Assembly (NCBI RefSeq): GCF_001708505.1
Contig: NZ_CP015992.1
Coordinates: 3,720,001 to 3,784,000, forward strand
DNA: 64,000 nucleotides
Direction: 5' to 3'
Source: Pseudomonas sp. TCU-HL1
GTDB lineage: Bacteria > Pseudomonadota > Gammaproteobacteria > Pseudomonadales > Pseudomonadaceae
Part shown: piece after piece, positions 63,502-64,000 of the stretch
Layout: the number at the start of each line of letters is the position of its first letter
Numbering within the stretch: position 1 is the stretch's first letter
Notes under the pieces: model-generated
What the model was told of the DNA's origin: nothing
The model's database searches: none
What the model saw: the letters and a program-made list of their open reading frames with translations, nothing else
Position numbers and translations under genes: made by a program

Positions 63502-64000
63502 ATGCATGTCGACGCCGCCATCCGTTCACGCAAATCCGTCCGCCGCTTCCAGCCCTGGCCGGTGCCGCAACACACCATCCGGCAACTGCTGGAACTGGCA
63601 GCGCGCGCCCAGCGGGAACAACATCCAGCCCTGGCAGGTGCATGTTGTCACCGGAGCGAAGAAGCAGGCGCTGTGCGAGGCGATTCTCCAGCAGGCGCAG
63701 GCCGGCGATCCGGGTGAAGCGGAATACCGCTACTACCCGGACCAGTGGCGCGAACCTTATCTGGCACGGCGCCGAGAGGTGGGCTTCGGCCTTTACCAGG
63801 CGCTGGGCATCGACCGCCATGACCTCGACGCGCGCCGCCAGCAGGAACTCTGCAACTACAGCTTCTTTGACGCACCCGTTGGCCTGCTGATCAGCCTGGA
63901 CCGACGCCTGAACACCGGCAGCTACCTGAATCTCGGCATGTTCATCCAGACCTTCATGCTCGCCGCCCGCGGCAAGGGGCTGCACACCTGTGCGCAAGCG
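63502..64000 (+). pseudogene. Nitroreductase family protein with a frameshift, cut by the window edge
   Basis: It starts MHVDAAIRSRKSVRRFQPWP, the flavin-binding start of nitroreductases, and runs in frame to about 63603. It then needs a +1 shift in the GCGCGCGC tract at 63601-63608 to continue with APSGNNIQPWQVHVV and, later, NYSFFDAPVGLLISLDR. Either the gene is broken or there is an extra base at the GC repeat (sequencing error). The end lies beyond 64000. FMN-dependent reduction of an unknown substrate would be its role. Confidence 0.7.

Overview
The window looks like a catabolic accessory region of a high-GC gammaproteobacterium, most likely Pseudomonas (aeruginosa/citronellolis-like). 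This rests on codon usage, an OprD-type porin, Pseudomonas-style GcdH and ETF proteins, and DUF1302/DUF1329 and AraC proteins typical of that genus. The species is inference; no rRNA or housekeeping marker is present.

Layout. (1) 1-10 kb: the end of a DUF1302/DUF1329 envelope pair, a TetR regulator, an APH-like phosphotransferase, a decayed efflux lipoprotein, an SDR, a bifunctional FadJ-like beta-oxidation protein, a small membrane peptide and two overlapping AraC regulators. (2) 10.7-22.5 kb: a compact traG-trb type IV secretion operon of the Tn4371 ICE type. No relaxase or integrase lies beside it. (3) 22.6-26.4 kb: a HipBA-like toxin-antitoxin pair, a self-inhibited Fic protein with two tandem palindromes upstream, and a 178-bp MITE-like element. 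(4) 26.5-39.9 kb: a polyamine-type ABC transporter followed by dddT-dddC-dddB-dddD and a LysR gene. This is a predicted dimethylsulfoniopropionate (DMSP) catabolic cluster. (5) 40.2-42.1 kb: a deletion derivative of an IS1182-type element and an intact ISL3-family insertion sequence with an 8-bp target duplication. (6) 42.2-64 kb: two divergent operons predicted to encode a full route from cyclohexanecarboxylate to central metabolism, with its own ABC transporter, porin and MarR regulator.

How the genes work together. In the ddd cluster, DddT imports DMSP and DddD releases dimethyl sulfide, giving 3-hydroxypropionyl-CoA or 3-hydroxypropionate. DddB oxidises this to malonate semialdehyde and DddC forms acetyl-CoA. 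In the cyclohexanecarboxylate cluster, the plus-strand genes activate the acid (AliA), desaturate it (AliB), oxidise the hydroxyl (BadH) and open the ring (BadI). The minus-strand operon supplies the hydratase (BadK), then dehydrogenates pimelyl-CoA (PimC/PimD), hydrates, oxidises and thiolytically cleaves it to glutaryl-CoA, and oxidises glutaryl-CoA (GcdH), with a dedicated ETF. A near-identical 15-bp site lies in the divergent aliA/badK promoter region and before the porin, and may be the BadR operator.

The most interesting content is the ddd cluster with an attached ABC transporter, and the contiguous aerobic cyclohexanecarboxylate cluster. Both lie in a region rich in mobile DNA. All functions are from reading the sequence and family knowledge; no search was run.
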